Shown: positions 1 to 10,317, numbered from the stretch's first letter. The stretch is DNA of 17,903 nucleotides from Haplosporangium gracile (GCA_015499985.1 JAAAUF010000258.1:26861-44763); one strand, 5' to 3'. The notes: generated from the letters alone by a model not told the origin. Made by a program: numbers and translations.

Positions 1-3000
1 CGCCCGACAACCAGGGTGCCAACGGTCAAGTCCAGTCGCAGGAGGAATACAATGCAGATCTGGTGTCGAGTCTGGAGAACCTCAAGTTCGAATTGGAGAG
101 CACCTACGAGCTACTGATGATTACAGAGGAACAGTACAAGGACGTGATTACGTTTTACGAGACCGAGCTGGATGAGATGACGCGACAAAACCTGACTGTG
201 TTGACGTCGTATGATTCCGAAAAGTCCAAAGTGTCTGGATTGTATGGCATCTACACCCGACTGATTGAGCAGCTGGAGGAACTCGAGGCTGAGAATGAGG
301 GGCTCAAGTCAGAATTGGAGGAGAAGAAGCGTCGAGGACTGGTCAGCTTGGGTCGATTAGTCAATGGTGCGATGGGCGGTTCTTGGTCGGGTACTAGGAA
401 CGGAAGCACCATCACGTTAGCCAAGTCAAAGGCGGCACTGATCAAGAAGAACAATGAGAAGTCGTCACTTGCGACCACTGCCTTGGACGAGGAACACCTC
501 ATTGAGGATACCGATGGCAGACTCGATGGACTCCCTCGGCCCAATATGGTCTTTGCTTCTCCTGCTGCGTTGTCTATCGATACCGCCAAGGCAGGCCATG
601 ACAGCCATGTCGGACATGAAGAGAAGGAGCTTACCATTCCAAGACCGACTTCTCCAACGCATACAGCACACACTATTCTCTCGTCCACGGAGGAGGAGCC
701 CACCATGCATACGATCGCAATCCTCTCGCAGAAGGTTTCTCTGCTCGAGCAGGAGTTGTCGTCCAAGACCTGTGATATCAAGGAGCGCGACTTGTTGGTG
801 AGCGAGCTGACGGATTTGATCGAGGAGCAGTCCAAGGCCTTTGATGGGGAGATCAAGTCCCGCGAGGAGCGGATTGACAGTCTGATGAAGATCTTGGGTC
901 GCGCTGAGGAAGGCGAGCAGGTCCAGTCGCTGGTCGATGAGTTGGCGGTCAAGATTATGGTCCAGGAGGATGAGCAGATCAAACGACAGCGTCTGGCGAG
1001 CGGAATTGTAACCCCCAGCGGTGCCAGCCAGAGCGACTCTTCTTCAGTGACCGGACCCGTGACGGCTGATTGGTCCTTTGTCCTCAAGGCGTCCGCTTCC
1101 AAGCCGTTGGCTGACCAGGGAGAACAGGACATGGTGGCAACGCTCAAGCATGAGTTGGAGCTGTCCAAGGCCCAGACGGCGAGGTTGGAGCTGGCGAATG
1201 ATAGTCTTAAGGAGAGGTGGCAGCAAGCCATGCATGAGCTTGAGGGTGTTCGGCAGTCGGAGGCAGCTAACTCGGACTTGCAAAATGGTGGTGATGTCAA
1301 CGGGGCAGGAGTAGGTGGTGCTGGTGGAGCAAGCACAGATGGCAACGACTGGGCGACCGCATCGTCGCTCATCACCCGCCCTCGCACGACCAAGGTCTAT
1401 GTCTCAAAGACATCCCATAACCCACAGGATGAGCCCCTTTTTATCACGATCGATGAGAATGGCAACCCACAAGAAGAGTTCCCGAGCCTTGAGGAGATCG
1501 AGCTGGTCTTTGAGATTCTGATGGCGAACCTGGCCGAGATCTCGCGGGATGCTGAAGAAGCTGATGCACGCCTTCAGGAATGCAACCGGGCCAAGGAGCA
1601 GATCTACCGCAAGTGCCTCTACCTCGACGGCCTCCAAAAGACGCTCGACGAGAATGTCGAGAAGATTGTCTCGCAGCCGTTCAAGGCCGATACGCAGCCC
1701 AACTTTATGAAGGAGCAACTCAAGCTCCAGAATCAGCTCAATGAGCTCATGGACCAGGCCGAGTCTGTGACGACCTACTACAACAAGCTCAAGAAGGATC
1801 TGCAGGACTACAAGGAGGAGAAGCAGTCGAAATTGAAGGACCTGGACCGTGTCAGAGAGTTGATGCGCAAGATTGGACCCCAGGAACTGTTGAGAGGTTT
1901 GCTGGTCAAACTCGAGGGGTCTCAACCAGATGATGCGGCGGCAGAGAGACGAAGGGAGGCCATTGCGGCGGCAGTTGCTCAGGGAATGGAACTTGCTGCA
2001 GAGCTGGCGGACGAGGAGGATAATGCGAATGCTGAACGGGCGAGCTCACAATTGTGGAGGAATTCTTGTAGTGTTATCGATGAGGGCGATGATCAGGAGG
2101 CGATCGACTCGAGACTGTCGACGGCGTCTATCGACCATTACACCCAATCGTGTTCCATTAGCGACCACAAGCTGTTTATTCAGTCCCTGTGCTCGACCCT
2201 CTACGCCCTCCAGATGACGACGACGCACCAGATCGTCAGCCTCCAGACGTCGCTTGCAGAGTCGAGAGCCTCGTTGGTGTTGGCGGATCAGGAGTTGTCG
2301 AACCTGAATGACCAGATTGCAGGTCTATATGATGAGGTCGGCACTCTCAGGAACCAACTCCGAGGCCTCCAACAAGAACTAGATCGACTGATCCAGCATC
2401 GCAAGGCTGAGGTCGAGAAGGTGTGGGAGATTGTGGGGGAGGTCAAGATTACCGGAGGTGGGTTGAACAAGGCCTTGGATGATGATGATGAGGGTTCGGT
2501 CTCGAGTGCCGATACCGCTCGCAAGAGCTCGATCCAGAGCCGTGCCCTGGCAACATCTTCGCGATACTCGACTGCGTTGGGTGGATCAGGACTCGGTCAG
2601 GGTGAGAGTAACGGAGACAGCACTGGCACCCTCGTCAACAGCGTCAACGATGGGAATGGTGGTGGCGGCAATGGAGGTGGATCCAGGGCTGGTGGTGACC
2701 GAAACTCTATTGCGCGGACCCTGTCGATCTCTCGTGCCGAGCGAGCTTCTGTCCTTCGTCGAGTCTCATCCCCACCAACGCTGTCCGAAAACGATGAGGA
2801 CAATTTCTCGACACCACCCTCTCGGGCAAGCTATGAGTACTCTGACCGCGGATCGATGGGCGGTGCATCTGAGCTGGATCGTCATGCGCTGATCTCGGCC
2901 GAGATGGACAAGTTACGTTCGGTCCATTTGCATCTTCTGTCGACGATTACAGAATATAAGAAGCAGATCACGGTGGTCAAGGACCGTAACCTGAAGTTGG

Positions 3001-3635
3001 TTGCGACACTGTTGGACCGTGAACGGGTTCGACTTTGGACCGCTAATGGACAGGACAAGGTCATTAGTGCGATCGTTGGACAGCATGGTGGAGGACACAA
3101 CAGTCATAGCCAGTTGACGAACGGGGCTTCTCCTTTGGTCGCTCAGCCGGCGTACAGCGGTGGTGGTAGTGCGAATACTGCGGGAGCTGTCTCAATGGGC
3201 GAGAGCTATGTTGCGTCTTCCGGGAGTAACAGCAACGGTGGAGTGACGGGAACCTCATCGACGAACCATCTGCACCCAGGTGTCGCTGCGGGTACGAAGA
3301 AGCACCACCACCTGAGTCTGACTGCTGCCGAGGACGGGATCAAGCTACTGAGGTGTCAGTTGGAGAGGATCCGGCAGTGTGAGATGACGCGGTTCGCTGA
3401 GATGGGTGTGGGCCTGACGATGAACTATTCGAGTCTCTATCCTGGCGGAGTTGTCGTTGCTGACAATGATGGCCCAGGAGGAGCGAATGGTGGTGCAGGC
3501 GGAGTTACGGGAGCGAATGGGACGTTGATGCCACCTGCTATTGGTGGTCGTGCTGGCGGCAAGAATGGCGAGTCGACGTTCTCGAGGTTTGAGGCAACTT
3601 TATATTCTGACCTTGAGAATCGATATGGCGCATAA
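1..3635 (+). CDS. Long coiled-coil protein, C-terminal part (5' end outside window)
   Basis: The frame is open from base 3 to the TAA at 3633-3635, giving about 1210 residues with no intron. No ATG near the left edge is a convincing start (a GTG at 63 is only an internal Val), so the gene is partial at its 5' end. Heptad-like Leu/Glu/Lys segments lie at about 63-330, 700-1000, 1130-1280, 1480-1960, 2180-2450 and 2880-3060. They alternate with a basic Ser/Thr-rich stretch (330-480), an acidic DDDDE patch near 2480, and Gly/Ser/Asn-rich low-complexity linkers (2580-2700, 3060-3300, 3440-3560). No catalytic motif or membrane segment is visible. This layout suits a cytoskeletal or scaffold protein such as a kinesin tail, golgin or septum/polarity scaffold. 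I do not recognise the family, and any motor domain would lie upstream of the window. The reading frame is secure; the function is not. Confidence 0.9.
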   Translation, partial: PDNQGANGQVQSQEEYNADLVSSLENLKFELESTYELLMITEEQYKDVITFYETELDEMTRQNLTVLTSYDSEKSKVSGLYGIYTRLIEQLEELEAENEGLKSELEEKKRRGLVSLGRLVNGAMGGSWSGTRNGSTITLAKSKAALIKKNNEKSSLATTALDEEHLIEDTDGRLDGLPRPNMVFASPAALSIDTAKAGHDSHVGHEEKELTIPRPTSPTHTAHTILSSTEEEPTMHTIAILSQKVSLLEQELSSKTCDIKERDLLVSELTDLIEEQSKAFDGEIKSREERIDSLMKILGRAEEGEQVQSLVDELAVKIMVQEDEQIKRQRLASGIVTPSGASQSDSSSVTGPVTADWSFVLKASASKPLADQGEQDMVATLKHELELSKAQTARLELANDSLKERWQQAMHELEGVRQSEAANSDLQNGGDVNGAGVGGAGGASTDGNDWATASSLITRPRTTKVYVSKTSHNPQDEPLFITIDENGNPQEEFPSLEEIELVFEILMANLAEISRDAEEADARLQECNRAKEQIYRKCLYLDGLQKTLDENVEKIVSQPFKADTQPNFMKEQLKLQNQLNELMDQAESVTTYYNKLKKDLQDYKEEKQSKLKDLDRVRELMRKIGPQELLRGLLVKLEGSQPDDAAAERRREAIAAAVAQGMELAAELADEEDNANAERASSQLWRNSCSVIDEGDDQEAIDSRLSTASIDHYTQSCSISDHKLFIQSLCSTLYALQMTTTHQIVSLQTSLAESRASLVLADQELSNLNDQIAGLYDEVGTLRNQLRGLQQELDRLIQHRKAEVEKVWEIVGEVKITGGGLNKALDDDDEGSVSSADTARKSSIQSRALATSSRYSTALGGSGLGQGESNGDSTGTLVNSVNDGNGGGGNGGGSRAGGDRNSIARTLSISRAERASVLRRVSSPPTLSENDEDNFSTPPSRASYEYSDRGSMGGASELDRHALISAEMDKLRSVHLHLLSTITEYKKQITVVKDRNLKLVATLLDRERVRLWTANGQDKVISAIVGQHGGGHNSHSQLTNGASPLVAQPAYSGGGSANTAGAVSMGESYVASSGSNSNGGVTGTSSTNHLHPGVAAGTKKHHHLSLTAAEDGIKLLRCQLERIRQCEMTRFAEMGVGLTMNYSSLYPGGVVVADNDGPGGANGGAGGVTGANGTLMPPAIGGRAGGKNGESTFSRFEATLYSDLENRYGA

Positions 3636-4233
3636 TTGTCTGGGATTAGTAGGATAATGGTTCTATCTATTAAATTTTTATGAACACACACTTGGGGTGC
3701 CAAAGCGAGTTGGGCGATGGGCGTGGATGTTGGTAGACGGTGATCCTCGTGGGAGTAGTTTCTTGGTTTTACTCATTCGTGTATCTTGATTCACGTCTAA
3801 TTGCATGGGGGCTGTGAAGTGTAAAGAAGAACTCATGCTGGCTTTCAAAAAGATGTCAATTTGTTCCTTCTTCGTTCCTTGATGATTTTTTTTTTTTTTT
3901 GGAAAAGACGAGAAGAGTAGCCTAGACTCCTGGATTGTAAATCTGGCTTTTTACCCTTGTGAATTGCAACCCCATTGCCTAACGATCTGAAAAAAAGGCG
4001 ATGCCTTGCTGTTGTCCAGCAACGGCGATGAACCACTGAATTGATAGCGGCCCCTTCTTTTCTTTTCTATTCTTTTGGAGCCGATCGAAAGAGGGGATAT
4101 CATTTTATTTGTCTTCTTTTTTTCGACTTTTCTTTCTTTTCAATTTCACCTTCATTCACTCGCGCCTTTCCTCTCTTCCCTTTCCTCGTTTTTATCTCCC
4201 TCCATACCCATAATCTCCACACCAAAATAACAT
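3636..4233 (+). promoter_or_regulatory. Intergenic region and pyrimidine-rich leader of the channel gene
   Basis: This 598-nt gap separates the coiled-coil stop from the channel ATG. It contains an uninterrupted run of 15 T at 3886-3900 and a strongly C/T-rich stretch from about 4051 to 4215 that ends shortly before the ATG at 4234. Pyrimidine-rich tracts just upstream of the start are common around fungal transcription starts, so promoter and 5' UTR are inferred here. No canonical TATA box stands out and no gene is supported on either strand. Confidence 0.5.
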
Positions 4234-7200
4234 ATGGATGGAAGAAGACCACTATGCCAAACCCATAACGGCGGGCACGCCTCCCTTTCTATCGACAACA
4301 GGGATCACTTCTCGATGGACATTTTAGACTCTGCAGGCGATTTTCATCCTGTCGGCCAACACCAACAAAAACAGTGGGGCCAACCACAAGGACATTCACA
4401 CAGACATGGGCAGAGGGGACAAGTGCAGGAGTATACAGCAACAACAGCGTCAGGAGGAGGAGAAAGATATGATGATGCAATGGCGTTGTTGGGTCATGCT
4501 CAAGAGGAATCCGAGTCTCCGCGGAGGGTTGTGTTGTATGATCGCGAGGATACTATGGACGAGTTGCCTTCTTCTAACGCCGGTAAGGAGCGGATGGGTC
4601 GTTGAGGAATTGTCGTTCTGCTATGTGTGTGAGAGAGAGGGGGGATGAATGGATGTAACCCGCAGCAAAGTTCAGGAGAAATTGACACATTGATTTTTAT
4701 GTATGCGTATGAGTGCTTTTTAGCATTAAGGTGGTACTTTGAGGAGTATGAGATCGATGCCTCAGGAGGCCCGCCTAAGAACGAGTCCGAGTTCCAATGC
4801 TGTCGTGAGTAAGCATTTCTTCATCTGACAGCAAGTTGACGGCAACAAGATAGGGTATGGGGACGAAGGATGGAAGACTGACTCACAAGCGATTCTCGGT
4901 TTGAAACACGTCCTTGATACAAACTAGACCGCACCCGCCAGTGACCATCACGGCATCGACAAGGAGCATTCGAGTGAGTAGGATGAACCTCTTCCTTTTC
5001 CTTCCCCTCTCTTTGCCTCCTTTCTCTTTCCCTCCCCTCCATCTATCCTTACTCCACTGCGTCCTTTTTGTGTGTCTGTTTGTTTACCGTTTGCGCTCGG
5101 TATTGTGTATGTTTAGCTGTGGCTGATCTTGTGACATCTATCTCCCTTTTTCCTCCCCGCCTTCCCCTTTTACTTCAATAGTGGCGACTGAAGGCAAGCG
5201 ACTTTGGCGATGGGTTGTATGACATTGTGCTCGGGATCTCGACGACAGCAGGACAGCAGCCTATTGACTGGATCGAGTCCATCACCTTTGCGCTCCTCAA
5301 GCGGGATATATACAGTGATTGGAAGATCGAGCCCAGCGAGGTAAGAGGGACATGCTTAAAAGTTTGCTTGTTTTGGATCTGTGTGGAAGAATCGACAGTT
5401 GAGTGTAATCTTTCCCAAATTTTCTAGATTATTAAGCAGCGAGAGTTCAAAAGGATGTGTGGAGCAGACACTGGAGCAGGAGGGGTGAGGAGATTGTCGA
5501 GATGGAAACTACATCAGCAGCTGACCAAGACTCAGGACAGACCGCTTCACTCGGTCACTTTTGAACTGGAGATCCGGACATCTGCAGAGATGCCATCGAA
5601 TGCAGGGGCGATTATGCTTCATTTTATGGATATCCGCAGGAACCTTTATGGCCTCAACCTCGATGGTAACATGCTTCTCCATGCCATCAGTGCAATACTG
5701 AACAGTCCTTTGTGAACGATCCTTACCGTTCAATTCTCAACTCCTTTTTTTAGACCCTTCGACGGGGCAGCATAGACCTTTCTTGTGGTCACTCAATGTG
5801 AACCAGGGGCATTATCCAGAGGCCGACAAGAAGGTTAAGAAGGGAAAAGAGATCCTCCACTTTGCCATCTCTGGCAGTGGCTCTCACGCAGCAACACTCT
5901 CCTGTGCAGATCGATACTTACTTTTGGATCTTTGGGACATCAGGGACCCTGCAGAGCTCAGCATCATCTCGGGACAATCTGGAGTCGACCCTTCTCAACA
6001 TGCTATCCAGGCTGGACCTTACACCCCAAAATCTTGCGCGGGGACTCATGTCCCTTTCCGTAAGGTCACCAAGAACGCGATTGATGTTTCGATGTCTTGG
6101 GATGCTTCACAGGTGGCGTTGGTCGACTCTTCTGCAGTCCACTTGTCGGCGGATGAACGAGCGACCTACAGGAGTATCTTTCGGGTGTTTCAGCACTTCA
6201 CGGATCGATCGTTGACTCCCGGAACGGCACCCCCTGGACGAGGGAACCTAGTCCCTGCGACGACTTATCAGCATAACCCTCAGCTGCGAAATTTTCTGGG
6301 GCGTGGCAAGTATCATATTAGTTCGCGCAAGAGTCCCATGGTCAAGAAGGAGCTGTTTATTGCGTGTGATGGGCAAGCGGTTCATGTGTTTGGCGTTTAT
6401 CAGTCATGGACTCATCGACATACCATCTTGCTGGATCTCCCACAGGAGAAGGATCTTTATTCGTCCAGGCTATTTTCGGGGCTCCGGTTCCGGTATTTTG
6501 CGTGGAGTAATGAGTCGAATGAGGTGTCGGTTTGGGATGTGGAGGATGGGTCGTTGGTGTCGTTTTTCACTTGGCCTGAACACTTGGGCCATCGTCGGTT
6601 TGAGGGTAGGACTCCGATTACATTTTCGGACGATGGGTCGATCCTGTTGATGTGTCAGAAGGGGTACATTACGACCAACTGGACAGCATCAGGCACACTG
6701 TTGAACTCATTTGTGGTACCCGACCAGGAGTATTACCAGTTCATTCGGGACCTGCAGTTTATCCGAGGAGGGAGCCAGATCATTGTCAACATGTCCTTTC
6801 AGGATGCCGAGTATGGTCGTGGGGAATTTGGGCTAATCCTGGACTCGGTCAACATGTCGGTTCTGGACAGGTTCTCAATCCCAGGGGATTACTTTGCACA
6901 GCATTCACCTGTTGTTGGGTCGGGGCAGTACTTGGTCGCGGCACACATTTCCAACCTGGATCTGCTCCGTCTGGACGATAGGATTGTCCGTCCGTTCTCG
7001 AGGTCAGATCCGAAGTGTGGGCGGTGTACTGACCTGGTCAGACCCTGGACGTTGAGGTCCGACTATACTTCCCCAGTAGGGTTACAGTTCAAGGCCGAGA
7101 TCTGTCAGGCGGCAGTAGGGACCGTTGCTGCTGCTGTGACGGCACAGGGCAAAGCCGATCGAGGGTTGTCGACTGTAGTTGTAACAGTGACCGACAGGAA

Positions 7201-10200
7201 TGGGGTGTTGTCGGTTCAGAAGCCAGCAATCCCTGTGAGAGGGTACGATATGCGACACATCAACGCCGTCTTTCTGGATTCGTGTTCTCGACTCGTCATT
7301 CGATCACATCAGTTCCTGATGATTTGGGGGCTGCCGACAACACTGGAGGGCGATCTGACCTTGTTGCTTGCATACAAGGCAGAAAGGATTCATTGGAGAG
7401 TATGTCAGCACCAGCAGGTCTATGCGCAGGATTACATGGCGGAGGAGATGGTCTGGTGTATGCCTGTCGAGCGACCCTTCTCTCGCAGGAACTCGACCCG
7501 GTTTCTGGACGGTGTTATTACGTTAATAGACATCTTTCAGGGTACTACGGGTACTTGCAGGAATGAAGTCCTTCGATACATTGGTCGACATATCAACAGT
7601 TACCCGAACCCGGATGACCCGACAGAGAGTGTGCTCGCCAAGATCTGCATCGACTGGCGACCGGAGGTGTATGACTCGTTCAAGGAATTTGTAGTCGAGT
7701 TGCTGGTGTCGCCTCATGGGTCCTGGGCGCCCCGGAACGATTTTGACAAGCGACCCAACCCGCTCTGTATCCTCCTCGATAAGACGACTACCCAGCCCAA
7801 AGCCATCGGACTTGCAAAGGTCATTATCGACTATTGTATCCAGCAGGCTAAGACCGAGAAGGATCCCCACTTCTTGTCGCCCATCATGCAGTGTCTCCCC
7901 GAGCTGATTGACCAAGAACGTCCATACCAGGAACTCGCTCGAAGAACTCTCCATAGACTGGCCTACATCCCTGTCAAGAGTCGATCCTTTATCCTCGATC
8001 ATCACTCGATCGCCTACCAACCCGAAATCCGTCTCCGTCCCAAATTGTGGTGGCACTCCCAAGGGCGGTCCCTCCACGAATGCAAGGACCCTGTTTTACA
8101 ATTGACGACCATCAAACATACCAACTCGATCAATGACAATTTCACACGCAGTCTTTTTGTTACATCGTTCGACCTCCTATGGCGGAGAAAAGACGGTAGT
8201 CCGGCGACGTCGTCGACTGTCCTGGCGCGAGAAATGCGTGCCCAGAAGAGTGCTTCGTGGTTGTATAATCTGGTGTTTCAGATCTGGCAAAAGTTGAAGT
8301 TGAATGGGAATGCCAAGGTTGAATGCCATCCATTCTTGCTCCAGGCGTTTGATAACCCCGCCATCGCAGCCCTCATCAACTATAAGTGGTAATCTTATTG
8401 TCCCTGCCTTTTCTTTTGTGCTTGAGTTGGGTTCATGGATATATCGGTCTCTTTTGCTACCCTCTCGCCAACATTACGTGCCTTTTGACTTGTCGCTTAA
8501 TAGGAACACGATTGGGTTCAAGTATTGGCTGGTGAGGTTCTTGTGCCAGTGCTGCTTTTATATGCTGGTCCTGGCGACGGTGTTCATCCAGGTATATAGC
8601 AGCAGCCATCCGGTCCTGGCGCCCGTCTACATTGTGATCATCTCGGTTGCCAGTATCTTTATCTGGCTCGAGTTGCTCCAGCTCATCAACGAAAAGAAGA
8701 AATACGTCTCGTAAGTCTTCCTCATATCCTCTGTACTGAATTTTTGGTTTGCTGAGAGATCCAGGTTACTTGATAGTGTGGCTTTAACAAAACAAAAAAT
8801 GTGGTTCTTTTAGATCGGTGTATAACGTCGTGGACATAGCGACGTTTGGACTCCCGCTAGCGGGCAGTGTGAATCAGTTGCTCATTATCTGGTACAAGTC
8901 GAATACCGGAGGCAGTCCTAGCCTTATCAGCTTCTCCGTCCTCTTCATCTTTCTCCATTTTGTAAGTTTCTTTGTTTTTTCTCCAGTTTTCTCTGCATAT
9001 CTAATTTTTGTATATTTCTTATAACTAACTTGTTTCGTGAGTTACTACTACTACAGCTGTTCGAGCTGAGAGTGATCAAAAGTGTATGTCATTTCGTAAC
9101 AATCATCATCCGAGTCGTCTCCGAAATCCGAGTCTTCTTCTTCATCTTTGCGGGCGGAATCCTTGGCTTTACCATCGCGATCTTGCACCTCCTTCGAGCA
9201 TGTATCTACGAGTCCTGCCCCTCTGATGATGAACTGAATGCGATGCTCCCCGAGAACCAGACGGTGATGTTTCCGAGGAACTTTTATAGCGCGATTTCAT
9301 CGACATACTTCTTTATGGGCGGGAGGTATGATGCGATTGATAACCAGATGAGTATGGATAACTGGCCGTTCCATACAATGATGATTATTTATTTCTTTTT
9401 CACTGTTATCCTTATGTTGAACGTGCTTATTGGTAAGTTCTGGAGGTTTTTTTTTGGTTCAAGAATCAATTGGTAACAACGGCGTTATTTTTTGCGTTTT
9501 TTTTTATCATTGTCATGACTGATCACCTCTTTTTTTATTTCATTTCATTTCATTTCTGATTTACCACCAATTTTTGCCAAACCAAAGCGCTGATCAATCT
9601 GGCATTCAATGAGAGCGACGGGACGTGGCATCTGACATGGCTCGAGAACCGGTTGCGGTACATCGAGAGCGCCGAGAACATGTCCTATCAGATCCCAGGT
9701 AACGTTTTCTTTTCTACAATTTTTCATGATCAAGTAGTATACACTCAAATCACAGCTCCTTTTAATACCTAAACTTCTTACGATCCGTTTTTTTTTGTGA
9801 AACAAATAGGGTTCCGAGAGACACACGATTGGTTCCCGAGAGAGATTTATTATTCGGCGACACCGCGGCAGGTCAAGGACTATGAACGCGACCTTCAGGG
9901 TGACGACTCGTCTTCTTCTACCGCCGGTGCAACTACAACTACAACCCTTCTAAACCAGGCGCAGCAACGAAGTCAAGTGGGCAGTAGAAATGGCTCGATG
10001 CTTTCCCAAAAGCTGATACTCCATCCTCCCGAAAAGAACGACATACCTGTTGAAGGAAAAGAAGAAGGGAGGAGGCAGAGAGAGATAGTTCTGAAAAGAC
10101 TAAAGGAAGAGATGCGAGAAGAAGTTCGGCGCGAGTTCCAAGAGTCTCAATCGCAGTTGGAGCAGCGATTGCAGTTGCAGATGACGCGACAGCAGGAACT

Positions 10201-10300
10201 GTTCCGAGAGCAGTTAATTGAGCAGCAGCGATGGCTTGTTCAATATTTTAGTAGTGGTGGTGCAGGAGGAGCTGGAGGTGGAGGTGGAGGTGGGATGTAA
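4234..10300 (+). CDS. TRP-like cation channel with WD-like propeller N-terminus (11 exons)
   Basis: Exons proposed by hand: 4234-4582, 4724-4808, 4928-4973, 5182-5340, 5428-5665, 5754-8388, 8504-8710, 8814-8961, 9057-9432, 9588-9698 and 9810-10300. All introns are GT-AG, phases agree and the total is 4845 nt (1614 residues plus TAA). ATG 4234 is chosen because it follows the C/T-rich leader and its frame runs to a good donor (GTAAGG at 4583). Order of parts: Gln/His-rich disordered residues 1-116; beta-sandwich-like 145-293; WD-like propeller about 303-845; helical region to 1171; six membrane helices 1176-1421 with a pore loop and the NVLIALIN motif in S6; coiled coil 1535-1597; poly-Gly end. 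By homology logic it should be a tetrameric, non-voltage-gated cation channel in a cell membrane; ion, ligand and membrane are unknown. Least certain are exon 2-3 boundaries and the reading inside exon 5. Confidence 0.88.
4928..5755 (+). other. Beta-sandwich-like (PP2-like?) N-terminal domain of the channel
   Basis: Exons 3-5 encode residues of about 145-293. The segment contains alternating hydrophobic strands such as VTITAST, IRWRLKASDFG, LYDIVLGIS, ITFALLKRD, FELEIR and IMLHFMDIRRNLYGLNLDG. The pattern of a 'WRL...G.YDIVLGI' strand pair followed by an 'F.LEI' strand and a final 'GLNLDG' strand loosely resembles plant phloem-protein-2 (PP2) carbohydrate-binding folds. That resemblance is by eye only. 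Were it right, the domain would be a cytosolic ligand-binding module ahead of the propeller. Confidence 0.4.
5754..7420 (+). other. WD40-like beta-propeller region of the channel
   Basis: The first two thirds of exon 6 encode residues of about 293-845 with repeated WD-type blades. Visible markers are LLLDLWDIRD (W353), VSMSWDASQVALVD, a VWDVEDGSLV strand (W553), ITFSDDGSILLM near residue 582, and FLMIWGLP (W817). Spacing is irregular, so the number of blades cannot be counted by eye; one large or two smaller propellers would fit. In other proteins such domains bind partners or ligands; here it sits on the cytosolic side of the channel by the topology of the downstream helices. Confidence 0.65.
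7420..8388 (+). other. Helical linker between propeller and pore
   Basis: The end of exon 6 encodes residues of about 846-1171. It looks mostly helical, with segments such as NPLCILLDK, LAKVIIDYCIQQA, LARRTLHRLAYIPV and a conserved-looking CHPFLLQAFDNPAIAALI just before the pore. A helical solenoid followed by a 'DNPAI..LI.YKW' pre-S1 helix recalls the ankyrin/linker region of TRPV-type channels, but no ankyrin consensus (GxTPLHxAA) is present. Intron 6 splits the TGG codon of W1171 exactly at the join to S1. Confidence 0.5.
8504..9698 (+). other. Ion_trans/TRP-like pore domain (exons 7-10)
   Basis: Six hydrophobic helices are visible once the introns are removed. S1 is about residues 1180-1202, S2 1208-1232, S3 1243-1266, S4 1276-1297, S5 1302-1335 and S6 1394-1421. 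A re-entrant pore loop at about 1359-1384 carries YFFMGGRYDAID. S6 ends in LMLNVLIALINLAF, the hallmark NxLIAL(I/M)N signature of TRP and related Ion_trans channels. S4 has only R1294 and K1297 at its end and no regular RxxR series, which argues against a voltage sensor. Introns cut between S2/S3, S4/S5 and within S6, so no single open frame shows the whole domain. Confidence 0.88.
10058..10297 (+). other. C-terminal coiled coil and poly-Gly tail of the channel
   Basis: Residues 1535-1597 form a highly charged Glu/Arg/Gln/Leu heptad segment (for example REIVLKRLKEEMREEVRREF). It is followed by a Gly-rich end (residues 1601-1613). In TRPM and TRPP channels a C-terminal coiled coil helps subunit assembly; the same role is inferred here. 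The preceding 50 residues are Ser/Thr/Gln-rich and probably disordered. Confidence 0.75.
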
Positions 10301-10317
10301 AGGAAAGGGGGTGTTAA

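Noticed and set aside
251..1393. 380-residue open frame on the - strand
   Set aside because: It is antisense to the coiled-coil gene. Its Ser-rich composition follows from the codon pattern of the sense strand.
3911..3970. tRNA-Tyr-like anticodon arm (TTGTAAA loop at about 3935-3941)
   Set aside because: The anticodon stem pairs only with wobbles, and there is no proper D arm, GGTTCGA-type T arm or acceptor stem around it.
4854..4927. Alternative exon 3 starting at 4854
   Set aside because: It reads sensibly for 24 codons after donor 4805 but hits an in-frame TAG at 4925-4927 and cannot be joined in phase to exon 4. Donor 4809 with acceptor 4927 keeps the frame.
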